A stretch of 64,000 nucleotides of DNA from Nannocystis bainbridge (GCF_028368995.1 NZ_JAQNDL010000001.1:930001-994000), one strand, 5' to 3'. Positions 28,625-36,969 are shown, counted from the stretch's first letter. A program made the numbers and translations. The notes: generated by a model from the letters alone, not told the origin.

Positions 28625-29503
28625 TTGAGCGACCGACGCTCGCGCGGTAAGGTCACCGCCGACGTGGCGAGGCAAGCAGCAGCGCGGAGTTGGTGGTCGC
28701 GCGCGATCGTGCGGGGACTGTTCGCGCTGACGGCCGGGTGCACGGGCGGATCGGAGCCCGCCGGCAGCGGCACGACGTCCGGCGGCACCGCGACGGGCGA
28801 GGCCTCGACCCTCACGACCGGCGGCACGACGCCGACCACCTCCTCGACCACCGGCGAGCCGCCGCCGCCGCCGACCGCCTGCGCCGAGCCGACCACCCTC
28901 TCTGCCGCGCCGCGCACCATCGCCGAGGCCGTCGCCTTCATCAACGAGCTGCCGCAGCCGCTCACGCTCGATTGCTTCCTCGAACGGCTCGAGCGGCCGC
29001 TGGCGATCGCCGCGACCAAGAGCGTGATCAGCCTGCAGCCGGCGGAGGGCGCGAGCAGCCCGCGGCTGTTCCTGTTCTTCGGCGAGTTCGTCATGTCGGT
29101 CGCGGTCGACGGCCACGGCTTCCAGCTGCTCGAGTTCGGCGAGCCCGTCGGGCAGTGGCGATCGATCAAGGCCGAGGTCTCCTTCCCGCTCACCGACATC
29201 ATGGGCATCGAGGCCCCGTTCACCCGCGTCCTCCGCGACCCGGGCGGCGGCGGCACCTCCTGCGGCGTGTGCCACGGCAGCGAGGCGCCCGCGCCCGAGT
29301 ACCCGCAGGCCTTCGCCTCCGACGCCCTGCGGTTCCCCGACTTCGAGCTGGTCTCGTTCGCCGACCTGCGCGGCGAGTACGAGCGCTGCGATCCCGCCGC
29401 CCAGCCCGAGCGCTGCGCCCGGCTCACGGCCCTGTTCGGCCACGGCGAGGTCGAGGCGGCCGCGTTCCCCGAGGCCATGCCGACGATCTACGACTACGAG
29501 TGA
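28625..29503 (+). CDS. Lipoprotein with a CXXCH motif, unknown function
   Basis: The TTG at 28625 is the first possible start; a GTG at 28655 or 28662 would also keep the lipoprotein signal GLFALTAGC. A Ser/Thr/Gly linker of about 40 residues follows. The folded part (residues 95-290) contains one CGVCHG motif, which is a c-type heme attachment site if the protein is exported, but no distant Met ligand stands out. The function is not recognised; a similar arrangement occurs in myxobacterial cytochrome-like lipoproteins. Confidence 0.65.
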   Translation: MSDRRSRGKVTADVARQAAARSWWSRAIVRGLFALTAGCTGGSEPAGSGTTSGGTATGEASTLTTGGTTPTTSSTTGEPPPPPTACAEPTTLSAAPRTIAEAVAFINELPQPLTLDCFLERLERPLAIAATKSVISLQPAEGASSPRLFLFFGEFVMSVAVDGHGFQLLEFGEPVGQWRSIKAEVSFPLTDIMGIEAPFTRVLRDPGGGGTSCGVCHGSEAPAPEYPQAFASDALRFPDFELVSFADLRGEYERCDPAAQPERCARLTALFGHGEVEAAAFPEAMPTIYDYE

Positions 29504-29578
29504 CCGCGGCGACTTCGAGGGCCCGACGGCCGGGCCTCACGCGATCGGGAGCGGGCCGACCGCCCCCGTTGCGCTCAG

Positions 29579-29634
29579 AGACATGTCTCCTACGACATGT
29601 CCCGTGCGACATGCCCGAGCGAGCATGTCCGAAG
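29579..29634. repeat. Cluster of four CATG units between convergent genes
   Basis: The units agacatgtctcc, cgacatgtcccg, cgacatgcccg and gagcatgtccg follow each other. They fill part of the 175-base gap between the lipoprotein and the VOC gene, which converge. Confidence 0.8.
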
Positions 29635-29678
29635 CGCCACCTCGCGCCCGCGCGGCCGCGAGCGCCAGGCGGGCCGTC

Positions 29679-30461
29679 TCAGGCCGCGGTCGGCTCGGGG
29701 CCGACGATCGAGAACACCGCCCCGTACGGGTCGGAGACCACGGCGATGCGCCCGTGCGGCGAGTCGAACGGCCCGTGCAGCAGCTTGCCGCCGTGCTGGC
29801 GCACCCGCTCGGCCCCGGCGTCGGGGTCGGCGACGCGGAAGTAGGTCATCCAGTGCGGCGGCGCCTCGCCCCACTCCGCCGTCATCTGCAGGCGCCCGCC
29901 GACGGCCTTGCCCTCGAGGTTGTAGACCGTGTAGTCGAAGGTCTTGCCGTCGCCCATCTGCTGCTGCTCGAACGGGAACAGGCGGCGATAGAACGCGTCG
30001 GTCTTGTCGCCCTCGCGGGCGTTGACCTCGTGCCAGCACATCGCGCCGTCCTCGTCGAACGCCTGCGCGCCGGTGTGCGCCGCCGGCTCCCACAGGCCGA
30101 ACGCGGCGCCGCCGGCGTCGAACGCGAACGCCATGCGGCCCTGCGCGGGGATCTCCATCGGCGGCACCAGGATCTTGCCGCCGGCGTCCTCGATCCGGCG
30201 CACCGTCGCGTCGGCGTCGGAGGTCTTGAGGTACACGCTCCACGCCGAGGGCATGTCCTGCTGGTCGGGCATCTTCGGCGCCATGCCGATCACGCTGCGA
30301 CCGCCGAGCCGCGCCGTCGTGTAGTGGCCGAACTCGGCCACCGGCTCGTCGAAGCTCCAGCCGAACACCCCCGTGTAGAAGCGCCTGGCGCCGTCGAGGT
30401 CGGGGGTGTTCAGGTCGGCCCAGCAAGGGGCCCCGTCGGGATATCCGGTCCGCTGTGTCAT
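29679..30461 (-). CDS. Tandem VOC-domain protein (CFP32/Rv0577-like)
   Basis: The 260 residues hold two glyoxalase-like domains: PCWADLNTPDLDGARRFYTGVFGW at the start and MCWHEVNAREGDKTDAFYRRLF in the middle, each with a C-terminal DPYGAVFSI or GAAFGLWEP motif. This two-domain type is common in actinobacteria and myxobacteria, where it is linked to methylglyoxal handling or antibiotic biosynthesis. The ATG at 30461 removes a long artificial extension. The substrate is unknown. Confidence 0.85.
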   Translation of the reverse strand: MTQRTGYPDGAPCWADLNTPDLDGARRFYTGVFGWSFDEPVAEFGHYTTARLGGRSVIGMAPKMPDQQDMPSAWSVYLKTSDADATVRRIEDAGGKILVPPMEIPAQGRMAFAFDAGGAAFGLWEPAAHTGAQAFDEDGAMCWHEVNAREGDKTDAFYRRLFPFEQQQMGDGKTFDYTVYNLEGKAVGGRLQMTAEWGEAPPHWMTYFRVADPDAGAERVRQHGGKLLHGPFDSPHGRIAVVSDPYGAVFSIVGPEPTAA

Positions 30462-30650
30462 GGTCGTGCTCCGTGCGCGAGTTCGCTCCTGCGTACCGCC
30501 CCGGCGCCAGCCCGTCAACCCCTCCCGCGCCCCCGCTCGCTGCACCACGGCCGCGCGACGCGGGTGTGACAGGCTGGCCTCAAGAACATGATCCATCACC
30601 CCGACGAGCGAGCCGAGCCGCGGTCCGCGGCGAGCGATCGCCGTTCCTCG

Positions 30651-30672
30651 TGACATGTCCCGAAAGACATGT
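30651..30672. repeat. Palindrome copy downstream of queA
   Basis: tgacatgtcccgaaagacatgtg has 7-base arms acatgtc/gacatgt around cccgaaa with a single mismatch region. It lies 14 bases beyond the queA stop codon on the minus strand. Confidence 0.75.
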
Positions 30673-30685
30673 GAACTCGCCTTCG

Positions 30686-31831
30686 TCAGGCCGCCCGCGC
30701 GACCGGGGGCAGCAGGCCCGGCACGATCAGCGCCGCGTCGCCGAACTCGTGGGCCAGGTAGCCGGCCCCGATCGCGTGCTCGAACGCGGCCCGCAGCGCG
30801 GCCTCGCCGGCGAACGCCTGCAGCAGGGCGAAGTGACTCTCGCCCGGCCCGTGCATCCCGGTGACGATGCCGTCGACCACGCGCGGGACGAAACCTGGCC
30901 CGAGGACCAGGTCGGTCTCGCCGCTGCCGGCCTGCAGCCCGCCGAAGCGGCGCACGCTGCCCTCGAGCGCGCGCACCACCGTGGTCCCGACGGCGATCAC
31001 CCGCCCGCCGCCGGCGCGGACGCGAGCGATCGCGGCGACGGTGGCCGCCGGCACCTCGAAGCGCTCGGCCAGGGGCAGCGCCGCGTCGAGCTCGGGGTCG
31101 CCGGTCGACGACAGCCCGGCCGCGTGGGTCACCGCTGCGATCTCGACGCCCGCGCGGCGCAGCGCCAGCAGCGTGTCCCAGTCGAGCGGCCGGCCCGCCG
31201 ACGGCATCTCCGCCGCCCACGGCCGCGCCGCGAACACCGTCTGCACCGACCACAGCGCCAGCGGCTCGCGCACGTGGGCGTACTGGACCGGTCGACCCAG
31301 GCGGTACAGCGCGGCCCACAGCGCCGCGCCTTCGCGGTCGAAGCGGAGCTCGCACAGCCGCGGCGACACCGGCGACACGCCCACGACCGCGGCCGTCAGC
31401 GCCTCGCTGAACACCAGCCGATCGCCGACCCGCAGCGCAGGCGGCGGCGGGCGCCGCTCGGTCGGCGTGCGCCAGTCGCCGGCCCCGAGCAGCGCGGCCC
31501 GCCAGGTCGCCCCGCCGACGCCCGTCAAGCGCACCTCGAGGTCCGCCGACAACATGTCCTCCGAGACATGTCGTTTTGGCCACCCGCGAGAGCCCGCGCC
31601 GTCGTCGAGTTCCGCATTTGACATGTCCCCGGAGACATGTTCTTTTCGCCAGGCGCGGGCGCGCAGCGACGCCGGCAGCGTCGCCGCGTCGTTGACGATC
31701 AGCAGGTCGCCGGCCCCGAGCCAGCGCGGCAGGTCGCGCACGCGGGCGTCGACATGGGCGCCCGTGCGCGGGTCGAGCAGCAGCAGCCGGGCCCCGGCCC
31801 GGTCGTCGCGGGGAGCGGTCGCGGGGTTCAT
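30686..31831 (-). CDS. queA: QueA-like tRNA ribosyltransferase-isomerase with a repeat-derived insertion
   Basis: QueA transfers the ribosyl part of SAM to 7-aminomethyl-7-deazaguanine in tRNA during queuosine synthesis. Family blocks visible: DLLIVNDAATLPASLRAR, YRLGRPVQYAH, AARPWAAEMPSAGRPL, AAVTHAAGLSSTG, VRALEGSVR and GPGFVPRVVDGIVTGMHGP. The protein is 381 residues against about 340-350 usual. The extra 37 residues (about 61-97) come from two translated palindrome copies between the LRAR and LEVRLTG strands. No other queuosine genes are near. It overlaps the SDR gene by the ATGA at 31828-31831, so the two are translationally coupled. The insertion may or may not impair it. Confidence 0.8.
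   Translation of the reverse strand: MNPATAPRDDRAGARLLLLDPRTGAHVDARVRDLPRWLGAGDLLIVNDAATLPASLRARAWRKEHVSGDMSNAELDDGAGSRGWPKRHVSEDMLSADLEVRLTGVGGATWRAALLGAGDWRTPTERRPPPPALRVGDRLVFSEALTAAVVGVSPVSPRLCELRFDREGAALWAALYRLGRPVQYAHVREPLALWSVQTVFAARPWAAEMPSAGRPLDWDTLLALRRAGVEIAAVTHAAGLSSTGDPELDAALPLAERFEVPAATVAAIARVRAGGGRVIAVGTTVVRALEGSVRRFGGLQAGSGETDLVLGPGFVPRVVDGIVTGMHGPGESHFALLQAFAGEAALRAAFEHAIGAGYLAHEFGDAALIVPGLLPPVARAA
31550..31582. repeat. Translated palindrome copy A in queA
   Basis: Arms acatgtc and gacatgt enclose ctccga, then cgttttggcc. Read on the coding strand it gives PKRHVSEDMLSADL. Confidence 0.85.
31620..31650. repeat. Translated palindrome copy B in queA
   Basis: Arms acatgtc and gacatgt enclose cccgga, then tcttttcgcc. 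It gives RKEHVSGDMSNAEL, closely similar to the peptide from copy A. The two copies start 69 bases (23 codons) apart. Confidence 0.85.
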
Positions 31832-32568
31832 CGCCCGCCTCCTTGCCAGCCCTCGGCGCGCACGCGGTCGCCCGAGCCGACCGCGGCGTCCTTCACGATC
31901 GCCGCGATCGCCCGCGCGACCGCGGCCGGGTCGGCCAGGCTGGCGCGATCGGCCTCGGGGACCGCATCGGCATGCATCTGCGTGTCCATCTCGCCCGGGT
32001 CGACCGCCAGCACGCGCACGCCGGTGCCCGCGAGCTCGGCCGCCCAGGTCCGGCTCAGGTGATCGAGCGCCGCCTTGCTCGCCCCGTACGCGCCCCAGCG
32101 CGGGTAGGCCTCGACCGCCGCGTCCGACGACACGTGCACGATCGTGCCGCGTCCGCGCAGCGCCATCGCCCCGGCGATCGCCTTGCTCAGGCGGAACGGC
32201 CCGAGCAGGTTGACCTGCAGCGCGCGCTCGAATTCCTCGCACTCGGTGTCGAGCAGCAGCCGCAGCGGCGTCGGCCCGAGCGTGCTGGCGTTGTGGATCA
32301 GCAGATCGACGGGCCCGAGCAGCGCCGCCGCCTGGTGGGCGATCGGGTGGATCGCCCGCTTGTCGCCGACATCGCCGACGATCGCCTCGGCGACGACGCC
32401 GTCCGCCCGCAGCCCGGCGACCGCGGCCGTCAGCGCCGCCGCGTCGCGGGCCACCATCGCCACCCGGGCGCCCCGCCGGCCGAGTTCGCGCGCGAGGGCC
32501 AGGCCGAGGCCGCGGCTCGCCCCGGTGACGAGCGCCGCGGTGCCTGCAAAATCGAGGTTCATGGTCAT
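31828..32568 (-). CDS. Short-chain dehydrogenase/reductase
   Basis: The 246 residues have the classical SDR layout: NAD(P)-binding TGASRGLGLA near residue 15, NNAG-equivalent IHNASTLG, catalytic Ser in VHVSSDAA, and YGASK with the catalytic Tyr and Lys. The start ATG at 32568 follows AAAGGAGC 6 bases upstream. It forms an operon with queA (4-base overlap) and is divergent from an XRE-cupin regulator. The substrate is unknown; there is no obvious link with queuosine, so the pairing may only be a transcription unit. Confidence 0.88.
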   Translation of the reverse strand: MTMNLDFAGTAALVTGASRGLGLALARELGRRGARVAMVARDAAALTAAVAGLRADGVVAEAIVGDVGDKRAIHPIAHQAAALLGPVDLLIHNASTLGPTPLRLLLDTECEEFERALQVNLLGPFRLSKAIAGAMALRGRGTIVHVSSDAAVEAYPRWGAYGASKAALDHLSRTWAAELAGTGVRVLAVDPGEMDTQMHADAVPEADRASLADPAAVARAIAAIVKDAAVGSGDRVRAEGWQGGGR

Positions 32569-32689
32569 GAGAACAGCTCCTTTGGGTTGTCCTCAGCCTG
32601 GCGTCGCCCGGACGATTTACCAACCCGGCTGCTATTTCCTTGTCACGAGGTTATTGCGCCGACCGGGCCGACCCGGTCACAGTCGCGGC
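32569..32689. promoter_or_regulatory. Divergent promoter region with a possible operator
   Basis: The 121 bases between the SDR-queA operon and the XRE-cupin gene must hold both promoters. A gggttg/caaccc pair (32584-32589 and 32621-32626) forms a 6-base inverted repeat with centres 37 bases apart, which could be a site for the XRE regulator. This is suggestive only. Confidence 0.3.
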
Positions 32690-33250
32690 ATGGACGACGA
32701 CACCGTCCCGATGCACCTCGGCAACAACGTCCGCCAGCTCCGCGAGGCTCGCGGGCTGACGCAGCAGCAGATCGCCAGGGTCGCCGGCCTGCCGCGGCCG
32801 ACCTGGGCCAACCTCGAGAGCGGCGCCGCCAACCCCACGCTCGCGGTCCTGATCAAGGTCGCCGCCGCGCTGCAGGTCTCGCTCGAGGAGCTGATCAGCC
32901 CCCCGCGCACGACCTCGAAGTTCTACGCCGCCGCGACCTTGCCGACCCGCCAGCGCGGCAAGGTGCGGGTGCGCCGGCTGCTGCCCGAGCCGATCGTCGG
33001 CCTCGAGCTCGAGCGCATGGAGCTGCCGGCCGGCGCCAGCATGTCCGGCATCCCGCACACCCCGGGCACGCGCGAGTACCTGACCTGCGAGCGCGGCGAG
33101 ATCGAGCTCAGCGAATCCGGGCGGGTGTGGAAGCTCGGGCCCGGCGACGTCGTGGTGTTCCGCGGCGACCAGCCCCACGGCTACCGCAACGCCGGCGGCG
33201 CGTCCGCGATCGCCTACAGCGTCATCACCCTCGCGCCGCCGGCCGGCTGA
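32690..33250 (+). CDS. XRE-family transcriptional regulator with cupin sensor domain
   Basis: The helix-turn-helix spans about residues 12-65 (VRQLREARGLTQQQIARVAGLPRPTWANLESG) with the XRE motif LTQQQIA and LESG. A cupin domain follows (about 105-180), with PAGASMSGIPHTPGTREYL in the metal-binding-like position and HGYRN. This architecture is typical of small regulators that sense a metabolite through the cupin. The ATG at 32690 was chosen because it starts the family pattern. It is divergent from the SDR-queA operon, so it probably controls it. Confidence 0.88.
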   Translation: MDDDTVPMHLGNNVRQLREARGLTQQQIARVAGLPRPTWANLESGAANPTLAVLIKVAAALQVSLEELISPPRTTSKFYAAATLPTRQRGKVRVRRLLPEPIVGLELERMELPAGASMSGIPHTPGTREYLTCERGEIELSESGRVWKLGPGDVVVFRGDQPHGYRNAGGASAIAYSVITLAPPAG

Positions 33251-33274
33251 CGGCGACGGGGCGCGCGCCTCGCC

Positions 33275-33300
33275 ACCTGTCCCCGAGGCCATGTCCCAAA
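33275..33300. repeat. Palindrome copy after the XRE-cupin gene
   Basis: acctgtccccgaggccatgtccc is followed at about 33331 by a cgacatgtac half-site. It lies 25 bases after the stop of the XRE gene and about 100 bases before the RsbR-like gene. Confidence 0.55.
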
Positions 33301-33398
33301 TACCATCCGGGCCGATGCACCGACATGTACGGCTCGCGGCTTGCCCGCCTTCGCGGATGCGTGCTTTCACCCCCGCGAACTCGGTATCCTGGCGCTCC

Positions 33399-34532
33399 AT
33401 GGACGAGCGCAGCAGCCGGGCCCCCCACGTCGTCATCGAGTTGGACGCGGCGCTCCGCGTCACCGGCTGGAACCGGCGCGCAGAGCAGCTGTTCGGGGCG
33501 TCCGCGGCCGAGGCCGAGGGCAAGTCGATCGCCGAGCTGCTGCCGGTCGCCGGCCAGTCCACGGCCTGGACCGCCGCGCTGACGCGCGACAGCGAGGCGA
33601 CCGAGGTGCGCACGATCGCCGTCGGCGGGCGCGAGCTCGCGTTCGAGACGTGGTGGCAGGTCGACCGCGACGGCGACGGCCCGGTCACCGGCGTCACCAT
33701 CTACGGCCACGACGTCACCGCCCGGGAGACCGACGCGCGCCGCGGCCAGCTCGAGCGGACCATCCTGGCCAACCTGCTCGACACCCTCGACATCAGCGGC
33801 TGGGCGCTCGACTCGCGCGGCGTGTTCCTGTTCCAGGACGGCAAGGCGATGCGGGCCACCGGGCTTACGCCGCACCAGTTCGTCGGCGCCAGCATCTTCG
33901 ACGTCTACGCCAGCGAGTCGGGCCTCGACGAGGTCCGGCAGGCGCTGGCCGGCCAACAGCACCTCGGCCTCCAGTCCGAGACCTACGGCATCCACTGGAT
34001 GCACTGGTACATCCCGGTCAAGGACGGCACGGAGGTGGCGGTGGTCGGCCTCTCGCTCGACGTCACCGACACCAAGCGCAACGAGATCGAGCTGCGGGCC
34101 AAGCTCGAGCTGATCGAGCGGCAACAGGAGGTCATCCGCGAGCTCTCGACCCCGATCATCGAGGTGTGGGACGGCGTGATCACCCTGCCGATCGTCGGCC
34201 TCATCGACAGCGTCCGCACCGCCGAGATCATGGACAACCTGCTGCAGCAGGTCGCGCGCACGCGGGCCCGCTTCGCCATCCTCGACCTCACCGGCGTCGA
34301 GGTCGTCGACACCGGCACCGCCAGCCACCTGATCGGCATGATCCAGGCGATCCGCCTGCTCGGCGCCGAAGGCATCCTGACCGGCATCCACCCGCTCATC
34401 GCCCAGACGATCGTCGCGCTCGGCGTCGACCTCACCCGCGTGACCGTGCACGCCAAGCTGCGCGACGCCCTGCAGTACTGCATCGGCCAGCTCAGCCGCA
34501 AGCGGGCGGCCGCGCAGGCCAAGGGCGTCTGA
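33399..34532 (+). CDS. RsbR-like stressosome protein, PAS-PAS-STAS
   Basis: The 377 residues contain PAS domains at about 8-110 and 122-225, a linker helix and a C-terminal STAS domain (about 250-365). The STAS block STPIIEVWDGVITLPIVGLI and TGVEVVDTGTASHL matches RsbR proteins. Thr305 corresponds to the second phosphorylated Thr (T205 of B. subtilis RsbRA); the first (T171) is replaced by Ser271 (LIDS). RsbR proteins build the stressosome core with RsbS; the PAS domains are the sensors. The start ATG at 33399 is supported by the PAS consensus. A distinct RsbR lies at 36136. Confidence 0.9.
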   Translation: MDERSSRAPHVVIELDAALRVTGWNRRAEQLFGASAAEAEGKSIAELLPVAGQSTAWTAALTRDSEATEVRTIAVGGRELAFETWWQVDRDGDGPVTGVTIYGHDVTARETDARRGQLERTILANLLDTLDISGWALDSRGVFLFQDGKAMRATGLTPHQFVGASIFDVYASESGLDEVRQALAGQQHLGLQSETYGIHWMHWYIPVKDGTEVAVVGLSLDVTDTKRNEIELRAKLELIERQQEVIRELSTPIIEVWDGVITLPIVGLIDSVRTAEIMDNLLQQVARTRARFAILDLTGVEVVDTGTASHLIGMIQAIRLLGAEGILTGIHPLIAQTIVALGVDLTRVTVHAKLRDALQYCIGQLSRKRAAAQAKGV

Positions 34533-34538
34533 TCGGCG

Positions 34539-34590
34539 CCTGTCCCTCCGGACATCTGCGTCACGCGGGCGCGTCTGTCCCTTCGGACAG
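34539..34590. repeat. Two palindrome copies between RsbR-like and expansin genes
   Basis: cctgtccctccggacatc (34539-34556) is followed by ctgtcccttcggacag (34575-34590; arms ctgtcc/ggacag around cttc). They lie between two convergent genes, beginning 6 bases after the first stop. Confidence 0.8.
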
Positions 34591-34604
34591 CTCGATCGGC
34601 CCGC

Positions 34605-35378
34605 TCACTCGCACGCCGGGAACTGCCCCGCGCCCGCGGCGTCGCCGGCCTCGACGAACGGGATGTCCATGTCCTCGAGGACATTGTTCTCAGTGTCGGT
34701 GACGCGAAACGCGTACGGCCCCGGGCCCATGCCCGCCTCAGCGACGAAATAGTTGTAGTCGAGCCGCGGCACCGCCTGCCACGCGCCCTCGCCGTCCTTG
34801 TATTCGAAGGCGGCGATCGGGTTTTTGTGCCCGCGGACCTGCACGGCCGTCCACCACTGGTTGCTGCCCTCCTTGAAGTGGTAGACGATCGGGCCGCTGG
34901 TCGCGCACGACACGAAGCCCCAGGAGATCGGCACACGGCCGAGCTCCTTGGCGGCGATCATGGGGAATGCAGCCTCGCTCAGATCGATGTCGCCCTGCGG
35001 ACATCCCGGACAACTGTCCACAATACGGACAATGATCGATCCGTCCGGTCCGTCGATCGCAACACACGCGCCGCACGCCGCCGAGTCCGCGTAATCGACG
35101 ATGTTCATCGCCGCCACCATCGGCTCGCCGGGGTCCGCGGCGAAGCTGCAATTGCCGCTGCCGTCCGCCGCATAATAGGTCGCCTCGCCGGTGTGGACCT
35201 CGCCCTCGCACACCTCGCCGCCCCCGCTCGCGGCGCCCGGATCGCTGTCTGCGTCCGTGCCCTCGCCGTCGCTGCTGGCGGCGCCCGGATCGCTGTCTGC
35301 GTCCGTGTCGGCGCGGTCGCTGCCGCCGCACGCCAGACACACCGACACCGCCACCCATATGCCGCGAGCTCCGCTCAT
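34605..35378 (-). CDS. Expansin-like lipoprotein
   Basis: The 257-residue product begins with a lipoprotein signal (VCLAC) and a duplicated TDADSDPGAAS linker. The first domain is a double-psi beta barrel like expansin domain 1: GEATYYAADGSGNCSFA and DSCPGCPQGDIDLSEAAF, with the Asp equivalent to the expansin catalytic residue. The second domain (IVYHFKEGSNQWWTAVQVRGHKNPIAAFEYK) has the aromatic-rich CBM63 pattern that binds cellulose. Expansins loosen polysaccharide walls without hydrolysis. Such proteins are known in soil and plant-associated bacteria, myxobacteria included. A start at 35378 is used because it gives a proper signal peptide. Confidence 0.85.
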   Translation of the reverse strand: MSGARGIWVAVSVCLACGGSDRADTDADSDPGAASSDGEGTDADSDPGAASGGGEVCEGEVHTGEATYYAADGSGNCSFAADPGEPMVAAMNIVDYADSAACGACVAIDGPDGSIIVRIVDSCPGCPQGDIDLSEAAFPMIAAKELGRVPISWGFVSCATSGPIVYHFKEGSNQWWTAVQVRGHKNPIAAFEYKDGEGAWQAVPRLDYNYFVAEAGMGPGPYAFRVTDTENNVLEDMDIPFVEAGDAAGAGQFPACE

Positions 35379-35442
35379 GCCACCAGCAGGCCACGCGCCG
35401 ACCACCCTGTCAACGCTGGCGAACGGTGATACCATCGAGGCC

Positions 35443-35880
35443 GTGGGTCGTTACCGCGTGACTACCGAGGCCGATGTCGTCGGTGCCCGCGTGGCCGCCG
35501 AACGGCTCGCGCTGCAGGAGGGGTTCCCGCGGCTGGCGGCGCAGGAGGTCGCGCTCGTCACCTCGGAGCTGGCGTGGAACCTGGTGCGCCACGCAGGCGG
35601 CGGTGAGATCGATCTGGCGATGACGAACGGCCCGCACGGCCCGGCGATCGTCGTCGCCGCGATCGACGGCAGCCCGCCGATCGCCGACCTCGAGACCGCG
35701 ATGCTCGACGGCCACACCGCGAACGGGCCCATCCCGCCGGAGGAGCGGATGCGCCGGCGCGGCCTCGGCAGCGGCCTCGGAGCGGCGCTCCGCCTCAGCG
35801 ACCGCCTGGTCCAGGAGGCCTTGCCCCGGGGCAAACGCATCGTCGCCACCCGCTACCTGGTGCGCCCGGGCCGGCTGTGA
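35443..35880 (+). CDS. Stand-alone RsbT-like ATPase (GHKL)
   Basis: The 145 residues form a single GHKL ATPase domain. The N box is ALVTSELAWNLVRHAGGG and the G2 box GLGSGLGAALRLSDRL. The region between them reads AAIDGSPPIADLETAMLDG, where RsbT proteins have D-x-G-P-G-I-x-D; the Asp is kept but the GPGI is altered to SPPI. It most resembles RsbT, the kinase of RsbR and RsbS. A GTG start at 35443 is used; it lies between the expansin and the minus-strand RsbR gene. It might be a diverged paralogue of the RsbT genes nearby. Confidence 0.78.
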   Translation: MGRYRVTTEADVVGARVAAERLALQEGFPRLAAQEVALVTSELAWNLVRHAGGGEIDLAMTNGPHGPAIVVAAIDGSPPIADLETAMLDGHTANGPIPPEERMRRRGLGSGLGAALRLSDRLVQEALPRGKRIVATRYLVRPGRL

Positions 35881-35956
35881 GACATGTCCAAAGGGTCATG
35901 TCCTCGAGGACATGACCTCATCGACATGCCCTTCAGAGCATGTCCTGAAGTACACG
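35881..35956. repeat. Palindrome cluster between RsbT-like and RsbR-like genes
   Basis: It starts right after the stop of the RsbT-like gene. A perfect 22-base palindrome (gtcatgtcctc and its complement, 35895-35916) has no loop. A second hairpin gacatgc/gcatgtc around ccttcaga (35923-35944) follows. The rest of the gap to 36135 has nothing recognisable. Confidence 0.85.
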
Positions 35957-36135
35957 ACGCGTCCGAATCACCACGCGCCCGGGCGAGCTCGCCGCGCGGC
36001 GAGGGACCGAGCGCCCGACCGAAGACCGCCGCGCATCCGTGACGACCAAGCGCGCCAACAGGGCGCCGCTTCAGAAAGCGACCGAGCGCGCGACGGAGGC
36101 CGTCGCGCGCTCGCCGGGGTCCGCCCGCGGGCGGC

Positions 36136-36969
36136 TCAGGACGCCGCGATCGCGGCGAGGTCGAGGACTTGCTCCTCGCGGGTGACGCGGAAGCCGAGGC
36201 GGCGCAGGCAGAAGCGCAGGCCCTCGCGCAGGCTGCGGAGCGTGACCACGCCCTGCAGCTCGAGCCCGAGGCCGACGATGATCTGGGCGACCGCGGGCTG
36301 GATGCCGGTGATGACGCAGCGGGCCCCGAGCAGGCGGACCGCCCGCATCACGCGGAGCAGGTGGTCGGCGGTGGCGGTGTCGACGGTGTCGACGCCGGTG
36401 AGGTCGACGATGGCGAAGCGCGCCCCGGTGCGGGACACCGCCTCGAGCAGGGTGTTCTTCATGTCGGCCGCGCGCACGCTGTCGACCAGGCCGACCACCG
36501 GCATGGTGACGATGTCGTCCCACACCTGAATGATGGGCGTCGAGGTCGCGGCCGTGATCGCCTCTTGTTGCAGGAACCGCCGCTGCAGCTCCTCCTCGAG
36601 CCGCAGGCCCTCGCTGAGGTCGCGGGCGACGATCGCCGCCGCGCTGACGCGACCGTCGTCGCGGATCGGGACGATCGTCAGCTGCACCGGCACCGAGGAG
36701 CCGTCGTTGCGCCGCAGCTCGCCCTCGCCCTCCCACTGGCCCTGGGCGATGGCGGTCGGGATCCACTCACCGATCAGCTGGGCCGCGTGCGGGCTCAGCT
36801 GGTCGATCCTGTGGCCCTGGAGCTCGTCGGACGCGCGGTCGACCAGGCGCAGCCCCGCGGCGTTGACGTGCAGCACCGCCCCGTTCGGATCGACCAGCGC
36901 CGCAAAATCCGCGAGGCCGGCGAACATCGCCTTGAAGGACGCAATGTTGGACTGTGGCTCGGCGCTCAT
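36136..36969 (-). CDS. RsbR-like stressosome protein, PAS-STAS
   Basis: The 277 residues hold one PAS domain (about 15-125) and an STAS domain (143-260) that starts STPIIQVWDDIVTMPVVGLVDS. Ser164 stands at the T171 position and Thr198 (VDT) at the T205 position of RsbRA. The ATG at 36969 has AAGGAG 9 bases upstream, so it is preferred over one 9 codons further. It is the last gene of the minus-strand stressosome group, 179 bases after rsbS, and could have its own promoter. Confidence 0.9.
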   Translation of the reverse strand: MSAEPQSNIASFKAMFAGLADFAALVDPNGAVLHVNAAGLRLVDRASDELQGHRIDQLSPHAAQLIGEWIPTAIAQGQWEGEGELRRNDGSSVPVQLTIVPIRDDGRVSAAAIVARDLSEGLRLEEELQRRFLQQEAITAATSTPIIQVWDDIVTMPVVGLVDSVRAADMKNTLLEAVSRTGARFAIVDLTGVDTVDTATADHLLRVMRAVRLLGARCVITGIQPAVAQIIVGLGLELQGVVTLRSLREGLRFCLRRLGFRVTREEQVLDLAAIAAS

